Assembly: GCF_014084045.1 (NCBI RefSeq)
Contig: NZ_CP043732.1
Coordinates: forward strand, 3,162,001-3,226,000
Direction of reading: 5' to 3'
DNA length: 64,000 bases
Source: Microbacterium esteraromaticum
GTDB lineage: Bacteria; Actinomycetota; Actinomycetes; Actinomycetales; Microbacteriaceae
The translations under genes and the position numbers were made by a program. Each line of letters opens with the position of its first letter. The stretch's first letter is position 1. The notes below the pieces were generated by a model. That model did not search any database and was not told the origin of the DNA. It was given only the letters and a program-made list of their open reading frames with translations. Below, piece after piece: positions 49,395 to 57,793 of the stretch.

Positions 49395-50246
49395 TCACAC
49401 CATCGACTTGGTGTGCCACACCGTCTTCGTCTCGGTGAACGCCGTGATCCGGTCGAGGCTCGGCTCTACCGTGCCTGGTCGGAGGACGCGCTTGAGCGTG
49501 TCGGCCGCGGCGATCTCGAGGTCCACCCAGTCGAGGGCGCCCGCGCCCGCGAGGTCGAGCGCGTTCACGTCGGCGTGAGATGCCAGCCACGGAGCGATCT
49601 CGGCCGGTGAGCCGGTGAGCACGTTCACCACTCCCCCTGGCACATCACTGGTCGCGAGCACCTCGGCCAGGCTGATCGCCGACAGCGGGAATCGCTCGCT
49701 CGCCACGACGACCACCGTGTTGCCGGTGACCAGAGCCGGCGCGATCGCCGAGACCAGACCGAGCAGCGCCGAGTCCTGCGGTGCGACCGTCGCCACGATG
49801 CCGGTGGGCTCGGGCACGGAGATGTTGAAGTACGGGCCCGACACGGGGTTCGCGTTCCCGCCGACCTGCGCGTACTTGTCGCACCAGCCCGCGTACCAGA
49901 CCCACAGGTCGATGGCTGCATCGACCTGTGCTCCCGCGGCGGCGGCGGAGCCGCCCTCCTGGTCGACGATCTCGTCGACGAACTGCGCACGGCGGCCCTC
50001 GAGGATCTCCGCCACCCGGTACAGCACCTGACCGCGGTTGTAGGCGGTGGCTCCCGACCAGCCCTTCACGGCCGCACGCGCCGCGACGACGGCGTCCCTC
50101 GCGTCCTTGCGCGATGCCTTCGCGGCGTTCGCCAGGAAGGCGCCCTTCGGCGAGACGACCTCATAGGTGCGCCCCGACTCGCTTCGCGGGAACGCGCCGC
50201 CGATGGCCAGCTTGTAGGTCTTCGGAACGGTGAGACGCTTGCTCAT
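49395..50246 (-). CDS. Truncated aldehyde dehydrogenase-like protein, no catalytic cysteine
   Basis: A 283-residue protein with the N-terminal NAD-binding part of the aldehyde dehydrogenase fold (PEPTGIVATVAPQDSALLGLVSAIAPALVTGNTVVVV in pieces, then VPGGVVNVLTGSP). The chain ends before the position of the catalytic Cys loop, and the usual PWN and LELGGK motifs are missing, so it cannot be an active dehydrogenase alone. The reading frame is clean, so this is not decay. It starts four bases before the end of the full-length enzyme gene. It may be a partner or structural subunit. Confidence 0.82.
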   Translation of the reverse strand: MSKRLTVPKTYKLAIGGAFPRSESGRTYEVVSPKGAFLANAAKASRKDARDAVVAARAAVKGWSGATAYNRGQVLYRVAEILEGRRAQFVDEIVDQEGGSAAAAGAQVDAAIDLWVWYAGWCDKYAQVGGNANPVSGPYFNISVPEPTGIVATVAPQDSALLGLVSAIAPALVTGNTVVVVASERFPLSAISLAEVLATSDVPGGVVNVLTGSPAEIAPWLASHADVNALDLAGAGALDWVDLEIAAADTLKRVLRPGTVEPSLDRITAFTETKTVWHTKSMV

Positions 50247-51685
50247 GCCGAGGCTCCCTTCAGGTACGCGGTCAGCCCGTGGCGGCCGCCCTCACGGCCG
50301 TAGCCGGACTCCTTGTATCCGCCGAACGGGCTCGACGGGTCGAAACGGTTGAAGGTGTTCGCCCACACCACACCGGCGCGCAGCCGGTCGGCGACCGCGA
50401 GGATCCGCGAGCCCTTGTCGCTCCAGATCCCGGCGGAGAGCCCGTAGGGCGTGTTGTTCGCCTTCGCGATGGCCTCGGCGGGCGTGCGGAAGGTCAGCAC
50501 CGACAGCACGGGGCCGAACACCTCGTCGCGGGCGATGCGATGCGATGCCTCCACGCCGGTGAAGATCGTCGGCGCAAACCAGAAGCCCTTCTCGGGGATG
50601 GCGCAGTCCGCGGTCCAGCGCTCTGCGCCCTCGGCCTCGCCGATCTCGCTCAGCTCGCGGATGCGCGCCAGCTGAGCTGCGGAGTTGATCGCGCCGATGT
50701 CGGTGTTCTTGTCGAGCGGATCGCCCAGCCGCAGCGTCGACAGGCGGTGCTTGAGCCGGTCGACGACCTCGTCGTGGATTGACTCCTGGACGAGCAGCCG
50801 GCTGCCGGCGCAGCACACGTGGCCCTGATTGAAGAAGATGCCGTTCACGATGCCCTCGACCGCCTGATCGATCGGCGCGTCGTCGAAGACGATGTTCGCC
50901 GCCTTGCCGCCGAGCTCGAGGGTCACCTTCTTGTTCGTGCCCGCGATCGCCTTGGCGATGTCGCGACCGACGCCGGTGGAGCCGGTGAACGCCACCTTGT
51001 CGACGTCCGGATGACGGACCAGGGTCGCACCCGTGGCGCCGGCGCCGGTCACGATGTTCACCACACCCGCCGGCAGGTCGGCCTGCTGCAGGATCTCGGC
51101 GAAGATCAGCGCGGTGAGCGGGGTCGTCTCGGCGGGCTTGAGCACCACGGTGTTTCCCGCGGCGAGAGCCGGGGCGACCTTCCACGCCAGCATGAGCAGC
51201 GGGAAGTTCCACGGGATCACCTGTGCGGCGACTCCGAGCGCCTTGGGGTCGGCACCGAGGCCGGCGTAGTCGAGCTTGTCGGCCCATCCTGCGTAGTAGA
51301 AGAACCACGACGCGACGAGCGGCACGTCCACATCGCGGCTCTCCTTGATGGGCTTGCCGTTGTCGAGGCTCTCGGCGACGGCGAGCTCGCGGGCGCGCTC
51401 CTGCACGAGTCGCGCGATGCGGAACAGGTACTTGCCGCGGTCACGACCGCTCATCTTCGACCACACCTTGTCGTGAGCCCGCCGAGCAGCGGCGACGGCA
51501 CGGTCGACGTCCTCGTCGGACGCCGAGGCGATCTCGGCGATCCGGCTCTCGTCGGCGGGCGAGATGGTGTGGAAGCTCGTGCCGGAGCCGTCGACGAACT
51601 CGCCGTCGATGAACAGGCCGTAGCTGTCGTTGAGGCGCAGGATCGCCTTGGACTCCGGCGCGGGAGCGTATTCCAGGAATGACAT
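50243..51685 (-). CDS. Aldehyde dehydrogenase family protein
   Basis: NAD(P)-dependent dehydrogenase of 480 residues. Catalytic residues are in place: N160 (IPWNFP), E258 (LELGGK) and C291 (GHVCCAGSR). The C-terminal motif EVFGPVLSV follows. In the deoC operon it probably oxidises the acetaldehyde made by the aldolase to acetate, or an aldehyde of similar origin. The start at 51685 lies nine bases after the deoC stop. Confidence 0.92.
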   Translation of the reverse strand: MSFLEYAPAPESKAILRLNDSYGLFIDGEFVDGSGTSFHTISPADESRIAEIASASDEDVDRAVAAARRAHDKVWSKMSGRDRGKYLFRIARLVQERARELAVAESLDNGKPIKESRDVDVPLVASWFFYYAGWADKLDYAGLGADPKALGVAAQVIPWNFPLLMLAWKVAPALAAGNTVVLKPAETTPLTALIFAEILQQADLPAGVVNIVTGAGATGATLVRHPDVDKVAFTGSTGVGRDIAKAIAGTNKKVTLELGGKAANIVFDDAPIDQAVEGIVNGIFFNQGHVCCAGSRLLVQESIHDEVVDRLKHRLSTLRLGDPLDKNTDIGAINSAAQLARIRELSEIGEAEGAERWTADCAIPEKGFWFAPTIFTGVEASHRIARDEVFGPVLSVLTFRTPAEAIAKANNTPYGLSAGIWSDKGSRILAVADRLRAGVVWANTFNRFDPSSPFGGYKESGYGREGGRHGLTAYLKGASA

Positions 51686-51694
51686 GCGGGGCTC

Positions 51695-52696
51695 CTAGTC
51701 GATGGTCACGTAGTCGGGGCCGGAGTAGTGTCCGGAGGTGAGCTTCTGGCGCTGCAGCAGCACGTCGTTGAGAAGGCTGGAGGCGCCGAAGCGGAACAGG
51801 TGGGGCTGCAGCCACTCCTCGCCCGCGGTCTCGGCGACAGTGACGAGGTACTTGATCGCATCCTTTGACGAGCGGATGCCGCCTGCCGGCTTCACGCCGA
51901 TCTTCTCGCCGGTCGCACGGTGCCAGTCGCGCACGGTCTCGAGCATGAGCAGCGTGGTCGGAAGCGTGGCCGCCGGCTGCACCTTGCCCGTGGACGTCTT
52001 GATGAAGTCGCCTCCTGCGAGGATCGACAGCCACGATGCGCGCTTGATGTTGTCGTAGGTGTTGAGCTCACCGGTCTCCATGATGACCTTGAGCGAGGCG
52101 TAGCTGCCGTCCTCACGGCGACACGCCTCCTTCACCTGGGCGATCTGGTCGAACACGAAGCCGTAGCGTCCTTCGAGGAAGGCCCCCCGGTCGATGACCA
52201 TGTCGATCTCATCTGCTCCCGCGGCGACGGCATCCGCCGTGTCGGCCAGCTTGATCTCGAGCGACGAGCGTCCTGACGGGAAGGCCGTCGCGACGGCGGC
52301 GACCGAGATCCGGCCGTCGTCGGGGTCGCCGTGCAGATCGCCGAGTGCCTCGACGGCGTGGCCGACCATGTCGCCGTACACGCAGACCGCGGCCACGAGC
52401 GGGGTGCCGGAGTCGGCGGCATCCGGGTTCTTCGCCTTCGCGACCAGCGAGCGCACCTTGCCCGCTGTGTCGGCCCCCTCGAGGGTCGTCAGGTCGATCA
52501 GCGAGATGATCCTGTCGAGCGCCCATGCCTTCGACGTGGTCTTGATCGAGCGCGTGCCGAGCCCGGCCGCGCGCTGCTCCAGGCCGACGGCGTCGACGCC
52601 GGGCAGCCCGTGCAGGAAGCGTCGCAGGGTCTGGTCATCGGGCTCACCGCCCAGGACGTCGACCGCACTGCGGCGGGCCAGTTCTGTTGTCGTCAC
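51695..52696 (-). CDS. deoC: Deoxyribose-phosphate aldolase
   Basis: Class I aldolase of 333 residues splitting 2-deoxyribose-5-phosphate to glyceraldehyde-3-phosphate and acetaldehyde. The Schiff-base lysine is K233 in FIKTSTGK, with K270 in GVKPAGGIR as the second active-site lysine. It is longer than the 259-residue E. coli enzyme, with an extra N-terminal helix region of about 60 residues. The GTG at 52696 overlaps the regulator stop (GTGA). Confidence 0.94.
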   Translation of the reverse strand: MTTTELARRSAVDVLGGEPDDQTLRRFLHGLPGVDAVGLEQRAAGLGTRSIKTTSKAWALDRIISLIDLTTLEGADTAGKVRSLVAKAKNPDAADSGTPLVAAVCVYGDMVGHAVEALGDLHGDPDDGRISVAAVATAFPSGRSSLEIKLADTADAVAAGADEIDMVIDRGAFLEGRYGFVFDQIAQVKEACRREDGSYASLKVIMETGELNTYDNIKRASWLSILAGGDFIKTSTGKVQPAATLPTTLLMLETVRDWHRATGEKIGVKPAGGIRSSKDAIKYLVTVAETAGEEWLQPHLFRFGASSLLNDVLLQRQKLTSGHYSGPDYVTID

Positions 52697-53628
52697 TTCT
52701 CCTCCAAGAGTTCACGGGCGGTGGATTCGTCGGTCACCAGGATGCTGCACAGCCCGTTGCTCACGACTGTGCGAGCGATGTCGTGCTTGGCAGCACCGGC
52801 TGTGACGAAGATGGATCGGGGCGCGGCGCGCAGCTGATCGAGTCCGACGCCGACGGTGCGGGCGTCGAGGCGGGGGTCGACGATGTTGCCGTCGGCATCG
52901 ATGTAGCGGCCGAGCAGGTCTCCGACGGCGCCGCGGCGCACCAGCTCCGCGATGTCGTCACTGGTGAGATAGCCGTTCTCGACGTGCGCGGATCCGGCAT
53001 CGGCGGGCCCGGCGGTGAACAGGAACGTGTTCGCCCCCGCAGCCTGCTCGAGGATCGCGGCGACAGTGCGATCGGACTCGATCGCACGTTTGGTCTCGAC
53101 CCGCTCGAGGATCGCGGGGCTCGGCAGCAGCACCGCCTGGCCTCCACCGCGCTGCGCGATCGTGGCGGCGACGGACGCCGCACCACCGGCCCGCCGGTTG
53201 AGGCTCACGCCTCCGTTCGCCTGAACGACGGTGACGCCACGTGTCCAGCCCTCCGGCAGGGCATCGGCGATAGCTGTGAGGGTGCGACCCCAGCTCACGG
53301 CGAGGGTGCGCGGCACGGGGCGAAGGGCGGTGAGCATGTCGGCCGCGGCTCGCGCGACGCGCTCGAGCACGGCATCCTGCTCGTCGGGGGCGGGGACGAC
53401 GACGGCGTCGCGCAGCCCGAACCGCTCGACGATGGCCCTCTCGAGGCCCAGTCGGCGCGCTCGCGGGTGCACGATCTCTATCCGCACGATGCCGAGCTCC
53501 CTGGCCTGCACGAGCAGCCGTCCGACCTTCCAGCGCGAGATGCCGAGGAGGGCGCCGATCTCGTCCTGCGTCTTGTTCTCGTCGTACGAGAGCTCGGCGA
53601 CACGCACCATGAGCAGTTCGTCGTCCAC
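52693..53628 (-). CDS. SorC/DeoR-type sugar-binding transcriptional regulator
   Basis: Regulator of 311 residues. The N-terminal helix-turn-helix is VAELSYDENKTQDEIGALLG with ISRWKVGRLLVQARE, typical of SorC family members. The large C-terminal sugar-phosphate-binding domain has VSWGRTLTAIADAL, VVQANGG and FVTAGAAKHDIARTV. By analogy with Bacillus DeoR it may sense deoxyribose-5-phosphate and control deoC. The start is a GTG at 53628 behind a strong AAGGAGG site; a TAAGCT -10 box lies at 53649-53654. Confidence 0.88.
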   Translation of the reverse strand: MDDELLMVRVAELSYDENKTQDEIGALLGISRWKVGRLLVQARELGIVRIEIVHPRARRLGLERAIVERFGLRDAVVVPAPDEQDAVLERVARAAADMLTALRPVPRTLAVSWGRTLTAIADALPEGWTRGVTVVQANGGVSLNRRAGGAASVAATIAQRGGGQAVLLPSPAILERVETKRAIESDRTVAAILEQAAGANTFLFTAGPADAGSAHVENGYLTSDDIAELVRRGAVGDLLGRYIDADGNIVDPRLDARTVGVGLDQLRAAPRSIFVTAGAAKHDIARTVVSNGLCSILVTDESTARELLEEK

Positions 53629-53648
53629 GGCATCCTCCTTCCGCGTCC

Positions 53649-53654
53649 AGCTTA
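53649..53654 (-). promoter_or_regulatory. Candidate -10 box of the SorC-deoC operon
   Basis: TAAGCT on the minus strand, about 14 bases before the transcription start that would precede the AAGGAGG site. Confidence 0.4.
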
Positions 53655-53798
53655 GGAGCCCTCCGACGTGCGCGCACTGTTCTGCTCAGATGAGCAGCAC
53701 GTGGGCATCCGCCCGCGCATCCGTTGGCGATCCGCGTTCATCGCCGCGTGCGCTTCACGCGGCGATGTGCGCCTCGCGCCGACGGAACGGAGCCACCC

Positions 53799-53834
53799 CT
53801 CCGCGGCAGGCGCACGTCTCCGCGGCAGGCGCAC
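53799..53834. repeat. 19-base tandem repeat, two copies
   Basis: CTCCGCGGCAGGCGCAC occurs at 53799-53815 and again at 53818-53834, a 19-base period, in the non-coding gap between the SorC gene and clpP2. No gene is evident in 53655-53838. Confidence 0.7.
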
Positions 53835-53838
53835 ATGC

Positions 53839-53874
53839 GAAGAGCGGCCCGGACGGATGTCCGGACCGCTCTTC
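53839..53874 (-). terminator. Terminator of clpP1-clpP2
   Basis: 16-base arms (53839-53854 and 53859-53874) pair at 15 of 16 positions around a GGAT loop, 13 bases past the clpP2 stop. Confidence 0.7.
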
Positions 53875-53886
53875 GGAAGAGGATTC

Positions 53887-54528
53887 TCAGCCTCGCTTGC
53901 GCGAGGTGAGCACCTGGTCGACGATGCCGTACTCGAGTGCCTCGTTCGCCGAGAGGATCTTGTCGCGGTCGATGTCGCGGTTGATCTGATCGACGGGCCT
54001 GCCGGTGTGGCGTGCCATGGTCTCTTCCAGCCAGGTGCGCATGCGAAGGATCTCGGCTGCCTGGATCTCGATGTCGGATGCCTGTCCGTGGCCGGCCTCG
54101 CCCATCGCCGGCTGGTGCATCAGCACACGGGCGTTCGGCAGCGCGAGGCGCTTGCCGGGGGCGCCGGCCGCGAGCAGGACGGATGCCGCGGATGCGGCCT
54201 GTCCGAGCACGACCGTCTGGATGTGCGGCGCGACGTACTGCATGGTGTCGTAGATCGCCGTCATCGCCGTGAACGAGCCGCCGGGCGAGTTGATGTACAT
54301 GGTGATGTCGCGCTCGGCGTCCTGGCTCTCGAGAACGAGCAGCTGCGCCATGACGTCATCCGCCGAGGCGTCGTCGACCTGCACGCCGAGGAAGATCACG
54401 CGGTCTTCGAACAGCTTGTTGTACGGGTCCTGACGCTTGAAGCCGTAGGCCGTGCGCTCCTCGAACTGCGGGAGGATGTAGCGGCTCGAGGGCAGGTTGC
54501 CGGCGGCGCGGAACGTGGGTGTGTACAT
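53887..54528 (-). CDS. clpP2: ATP-dependent Clp protease proteolytic subunit ClpP2
   Basis: Serine peptidase of 213 residues. Catalytic S113 is in LGQAASAASVLL and H138 in VLMHQPAMGEAGHG; the acidic residue lies further on near NRDIDRDK. The N-terminal extension with RYILPQFEERTAYGFKRQ is typical of actinobacterial ClpP2, which pairs with ClpP1 to form a mixed ring that binds ClpX or ClpC. The start ATG at 54528 gives MYTPTFRAAG. It follows clpP1 by 16 bases. Confidence 0.96.
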   Translation of the reverse strand: MYTPTFRAAGNLPSSRYILPQFEERTAYGFKRQDPYNKLFEDRVIFLGVQVDDASADDVMAQLLVLESQDAERDITMYINSPGGSFTAMTAIYDTMQYVAPHIQTVVLGQAASAASVLLAAGAPGKRLALPNARVLMHQPAMGEAGHGQASDIEIQAAEILRMRTWLEETMARHTGRPVDQINRDIDRDKILSANEALEYGIVDQVLTSRKRG

Positions 54529-54544
54529 GCGTTGTCTTCCTGCC

Positions 54545-55135
54545 TTACTTGTCCGCGCCGGTGCCGCCGCCGCCGTGCACGTCACTGGCGTGCTCGCGGA
54601 TGTGGTCGACGAATCCGTACTCGAGCGCCTCGTCGGCGGTGAACCAGCGGTCGCGGTCGCCGTCGGCGTTGATCTGCTCGACCGTCTTGCCGGTCTGGGC
54701 TGCCGTGATCTCGGCGAGGCGTCGCTTCATCGACAGGATCAGCTGAGCCTGGGTCTGGATGTCGCTCGCCGTGCCGCCGAATCCGCCGTGCGGCTGGTGC
54801 AGCAGCACGCGGGCATTCGGAGTGATGTAGCGCTTGCCCTTGGTGCCGCTGGTGAGCAGCAGCTGGCCCATCGACGCGGCCATGCCGATGCCGACCGTCA
54901 CGATGTCGTTGGGCACGAACTGCATGGTGTCGTAGATGGCCATGCCTGCGGTGATCGAGCCACCGGGCGAGTTGATGTAGAGGTAGATGTCCTTCTCAGA
55001 GTCCTCGGCGGCGAGAAGGAGGATCTTCGCGCAGATCTCGTTCGCGTTCTCATCGCGCACCTCAGAGCCCAGCCAGATGATGCGGTCCTTGAGCAGCCTG
55101 TCGAAGACGCTCGTCGCCATCAGGGGTTCAGCCAT
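54545..55135 (-). CDS. clpP1: ATP-dependent Clp protease proteolytic subunit ClpP1
   Basis: Serine peptidase of 196 residues. Catalytic S88 is in [10 protein letters not shown] and H113 in [11 protein letters not shown]. The ATG at 55135 has an AGGAG site five bases ahead; an upstream in-frame extension is less likely. Together with ClpP2 it forms the two-ring protease. A TAGATT -10 box lies at 55168-55173. Confidence 0.96.
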   Translation of the reverse strand: MAEPLMATSVFDRLLKDRIIWLGSEVRDENANEICAKILLLAAEDSEKDIYLYINSPGGSITAGMAIYDTMQFVPNDIVTVGIGMAASMGQLLLTSGTKGKRYITPNARVLLHQPHGGFGGTASDIQTQAQLILSMKRRLAEITAAQTGKTVEQINADGDRDRWFTADEALEYGFVDHIREHASDVHGGGGTGADK

Positions 55136-55167
55136 GTCAGCTCCTGTTTCCGTGTTTCGGTGTTTCG

Positions 55168-55173
55168 AATCTA
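55168..55173 (-). promoter_or_regulatory. Candidate -10 box of clpP1-clpP2
   Basis: TAGATT on the minus strand, giving a leader of about 26 bases. I looked for a ClgR-type palindrome nearby and did not find a convincing one. Confidence 0.4.
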
Positions 55174-55236
55174 CCGGCGACAACGCACGCGCCCGCCCGT
55201 GTTCGCCGTCGGCATATCAGCGTGGCGGTGCCCCGC

Positions 55237-55740
55237 TCAGACGCTCCTCGGGTTCAGCAGCTCGGCCGCATATCCCGTGACGGATCGCGTGTAGCGGCTC
55301 AGGTGCGGAGCGAGCGCGGTCAACGCGATGGATGCACCGCGCGTCGCGTCGCCGGATGAGACGAGCGCGAGCGCATAGAAGGCCGCGGCCTCGTCGGCCA
55401 TCGCCGCCCCGCGGGTGCGCTCGTACTCGTCGGCCAGCAGCGCGAGAGACTCGTCGACCCTGCCCAGATTGCGGATCGTGCTGGCGAGCTGGATGATCGC
55501 CCGCGTGCGCCGCACGGGGTCGAGTCCGGCATCGAGCGCTGATCGGTACAGCGGCTCGGCCGCCTCCTCCTCCCCCGCGCTGTCACGCGCACCGGCGCGT
55601 TCGAACAGCGCGACCGGATGCCCTGCGTCGAGCTCCGCGGCGAGCTCGTCGATCCGGGCTATGCGCTCCCCGTCGTCCAGCGCATCGTCCTCCCACACCG
55701 CGTCGATGCGCGACTGCCACTCTTCGGGTACCTGATCCAT
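55237..55740 (-). CDS. Tetratricopeptide-like protein
   Basis: Soluble all-helical protein of 167 residues with TPR-like repeats: HPVALFERAGARDSAGEEEAAEPLYRSALDAG, here split, then RAIIQLASTIRNLGRVDESLALL and AFYALALVSSGD. TPR folds mediate protein contacts. It lies between tig and clpP1 on the same strand, a position where such proteins occur in Microbacteriaceae, but a direct role in proteolysis is not shown. Confidence 0.8.
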   Translation of the reverse strand: MDQVPEEWQSRIDAVWEDDALDDGERIARIDELAAELDAGHPVALFERAGARDSAGEEEAAEPLYRSALDAGLDPVRRTRAIIQLASTIRNLGRVDESLALLADEYERTRGAAMADEAAAFYALALVSSGDATRGASIALTALAPHLSRYTRSVTGYAAELLNPRSV

Positions 55741-55758
55741 GTCGTCCTCCTCGTACGA

Positions 55759-55790
55759 CGAAGGGCGGATGCCGCAGCATCCGCCCTTCG
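55759..55790 (-). terminator. Terminator of tig
   Basis: Perfect 14-bp stem (55759-55772 with 55777-55790) and a CGCA loop, 17 bases past the tig stop. Confidence 0.7.
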
Positions 55791-55806
55791 TGCGATCACG
55801 CGGTGA

Positions 55807-57336
55807 TCACTCGGCCTTGTCGGCCTCGTCCTTGGCCGCAGCCTTCTTGGCCGGAGCCTTCTTGGCCGGAGCCTTCACTTCGTCTCGCTCCGCTCGCTCA
55901 GTGCGGCGCTTCGCGGCGGGCTTCTCGGCCTCCGCCTCGTCGGCGGCGTCCTTCTCGGCGGGAGCCTTCTTCTTGGCCGGAGCCTTCTTGGCCGGAGCCT
56001 TCTTGGGCTTCTCCTCGGCGGCCGGGGCCTCCTCGGCCTCAGCGGCGTCCTCGTCCTCGGCGTCGCCGATGAACTCCGACAGGTCGACCTTGGCGCCGTT
56101 GCTGTCGACGATGTTCACCTTGCCGAGCGTGGCGGCGAGAGCCTTGTTGCGCGCGACCTCGCCGACGAGGGCGGGCAGCTGGCCCGCACCCTGCAGCGCC
56201 TCGACGAACTCCTGCGGAGCCATGCCGTACTGGGCGGCCGACTGGATCAGGTACTGGCTGAGCTCCTCCTGCGACACCTGCACGTTCGCGCTCTCGGCGA
56301 TCGTGTCGAGCAGGACCTGCGTGCGGAACTGCTTCTCGCTGGCTTCGGCGACCTCGGCCCGGTGCTCGTCGTCCTCGAGGCGGTTCTCGTTCTCGAGGTG
56401 CGCGTGCACCTCGTCCTCGATGAGCTGAGCGGGGACGGGGATGTCGACCTGCTCGAGCAGCTTCTCGATCAGCTGGTCGCGAGCGGCGGCACCCTGGGTG
56501 AACACGCCCTGCTGAGCGACGCGCTCGGCGAGGCTCGCACGCAGCTCGGCGACGGTGTCGAACTCAGACGACATCTGCGCGAAGTCGTCGTCGGCCTCGG
56601 GCAGCTCGCGCTCCTTGACGGCCTTGAGCGCGACCGAGACCTCAGCCTGCTCGCCGGCGTGGTCGCCACCCACGAGGGCCGAGCGGAAGGTGGTCTCCTC
56701 GCCGGCGGTGAGGGAGTCGAGCGCTTCGTCGATGCCCTCGAGCAGCTCGCCCGAGCCGATCTCGTACGACACGCCGTCGGCGCGGTCGATCTCGGCACCG
56801 TCGATCGTCGCGACGAGGTCGAGCTCGACGAAGTCGCCCTTGGCGGCGGGACGGTCGACGGGGATCAGGGTGCCGAAGCGTGCGCGCAGGCTGTCGAGCT
56901 CTGCGTCGATCGCGGCCTCGTCCGCCTCGACTGCGTCGACGGTGAGGGTGATGTCCGAGAGCTCGGGGAGCTCGATCTCGGGACGCACGTCGACCTCGAT
57001 GTCGACGAGCAGGTCACCCGAGAAGTCCTTCTCGTTCGGCCACTGCGTGATGTCGGCGGCCGGGCGTCCGACCATGCGGACGTTGTGCTCGGCGGCGGCC
57101 TCGCGGAAGAAGCCGTCGAGCGCCTCGTTCACCGCGTGCTCGATGACGGCGCCGCGGCCGACGCGCTGGTCGATGATCGGAGCGGGGACCTTGCCCTTGC
57201 GGAAGCCGGGGATCTGGACGTCCTGAGCGATGTGCTCGTAGGCGTGCGCGATGCTGGGCTTGAGGTCCTCAGGGGTGACCGTGATGGTGAGCTTGACCCG
57301 GGTCGGGGACAGCTTCTCGACGGTGCTGTTGGCCAT
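55807..57336 (-). CDS. tig: Trigger factor with Lys/Ala-rich C-terminal tail
   Basis: Ribosome-bound chaperone of 509 residues. The ribosome-binding GFRKGKVP motif is at about residue 44, in [15 protein letters not shown]. The FKBP-type prolyl isomerase domain (about 150-240) and the helical substrate-binding domain follow. After about residue 420 the chain becomes a disordered tail with repeated KKAPAK and KKAPAEK units between acidic stretches. The tail is unlike E. coli trigger factor (432 residues). It could bind nucleic acid or the ribosome. Confidence 0.95.
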   Translation of the reverse strand: MANSTVEKLSPTRVKLTITVTPEDLKPSIAHAYEHIAQDVQIPGFRKGKVPAPIIDQRVGRGAVIEHAVNEALDGFFREAAAEHNVRMVGRPAADITQWPNEKDFSGDLLVDIEVDVRPEIELPELSDITLTVDAVEADEAAIDAELDSLRARFGTLIPVDRPAAKGDFVELDLVATIDGAEIDRADGVSYEIGSGELLEGIDEALDSLTAGEETTFRSALVGGDHAGEQAEVSVALKAVKERELPEADDDFAQMSSEFDTVAELRASLAERVAQQGVFTQGAAARDQLIEKLLEQVDIPVPAQLIEDEVHAHLENENRLEDDEHRAEVAEASEKQFRTQVLLDTIAESANVQVSQEELSQYLIQSAAQYGMAPQEFVEALQGAGQLPALVGEVARNKALAATLGKVNIVDSNGAKVDLSEFIGDAEDEDAAEAEEAPAAEEKPKKAPAKKAPAKKKAPAEKDAADEAEAEKPAAKRRTERAERDEVKAPAKKAPAKKAAAKDEADKAE

Positions 57337-57396
57337 GCTGGTGTGTTCTCCTTGTGGTTTCCGCGCGAACGGCGCGGTCGTGAAGTCTTGGGACCG

Positions 57397-57473
57397 TGGT
57401 CGGGGCGACAGGATTTGAACCTGCGACCTCCCGCTCCCAAAGCGGGCGCTCTACCAAGCTGAGCTACGCCCCG
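57397..57473 (-). tRNA. tRNA-Pro (anticodon TGG)
   Basis: Minus-strand cloverleaf with acceptor CGGGGCG/CGCCCCG, anticodon stem CCCGC/GCGGG and loop TTTGGGA giving TGG. T-arm GCAGGTTCAAATCCTGT; CCA is encoded at 57399-57397. The lack of a 5' G and the C1:G72 pair fit bacterial proline tRNA. Confidence 0.96.
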
Positions 57474-57601
57474 GCGTGAACCCGCACACACGGGAACGGC
57501 CCTCACGAGTCTAACGGACGGAACACGTCGCTCCGTCCGCTATGCTTTACGAGGTGCTTCGCTCTGCGGGGCATCGCAGAGGGCGCAAGCCCCGGAATTC
57601 C

Positions 57602-57672
57602 GGGGATGTAGCTTAATGGTAAAGCCTTAGTCTTCCAAACTAATGACGCGGGTTCGATTCCCGTCATCCCCT
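57602..57672 (+). tRNA. tRNA-Gly (anticodon TCC)
   Basis: Plus-strand cloverleaf: acceptor GGGGATG/CATCCCC, anticodon stem TTAGT/ACTAA with loop CTTCCAA giving TCC, T-arm CGGGTTCGATTCCCG. CCA is not encoded (CCG follows). A TATGCT box at 57541-57546 is a possible -10. A terminator follows at once. Confidence 0.96.
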
Positions 57673-57678
57673 CCGATC

Positions 57679-57710
57679 AGAAGGCCCCCACCGCCAGGTG
57701 GGGGCCTTCT
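57679..57710 (+). terminator. Terminator of tRNA-Gly
   Basis: Perfect 14-bp stem (57679-57692 with 57697-57710) with GCCA loop, seven bases past the tRNA. Confidence 0.75.
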
Positions 57711-57747
57711 GCTGATTCGGGCGGTGATCTCGCCGGAGTGAATGCGC

Positions 57748-57780
57748 AGAACCCCCGGAGCCGATGACTCCGGGGGTTCT
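57748..57780 (-). terminator. Terminator of rbpA
   Basis: Perfect 13-bp stem (57748-57760 with 57768-57780), seven-base loop, 14 bases past the rbpA stop on the minus strand. Confidence 0.7.
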
Positions 57781-57793
57781 GATGATGCGGGGC

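Noticed and set aside
43399..53654. Mobile element carrying the catabolic block
   Set aside because: No integrase, transposase, tRNA target or long flanking repeat is visible at either end.
55141..55240. ClgR operator upstream of clpP1
   Set aside because: A TTCGCC element occurs, but its second half-site is missing.
55840..56010. Non-coding tandem repeat
   Set aside because: It encodes the KKAPAK repeats of the trigger factor tail in frame.
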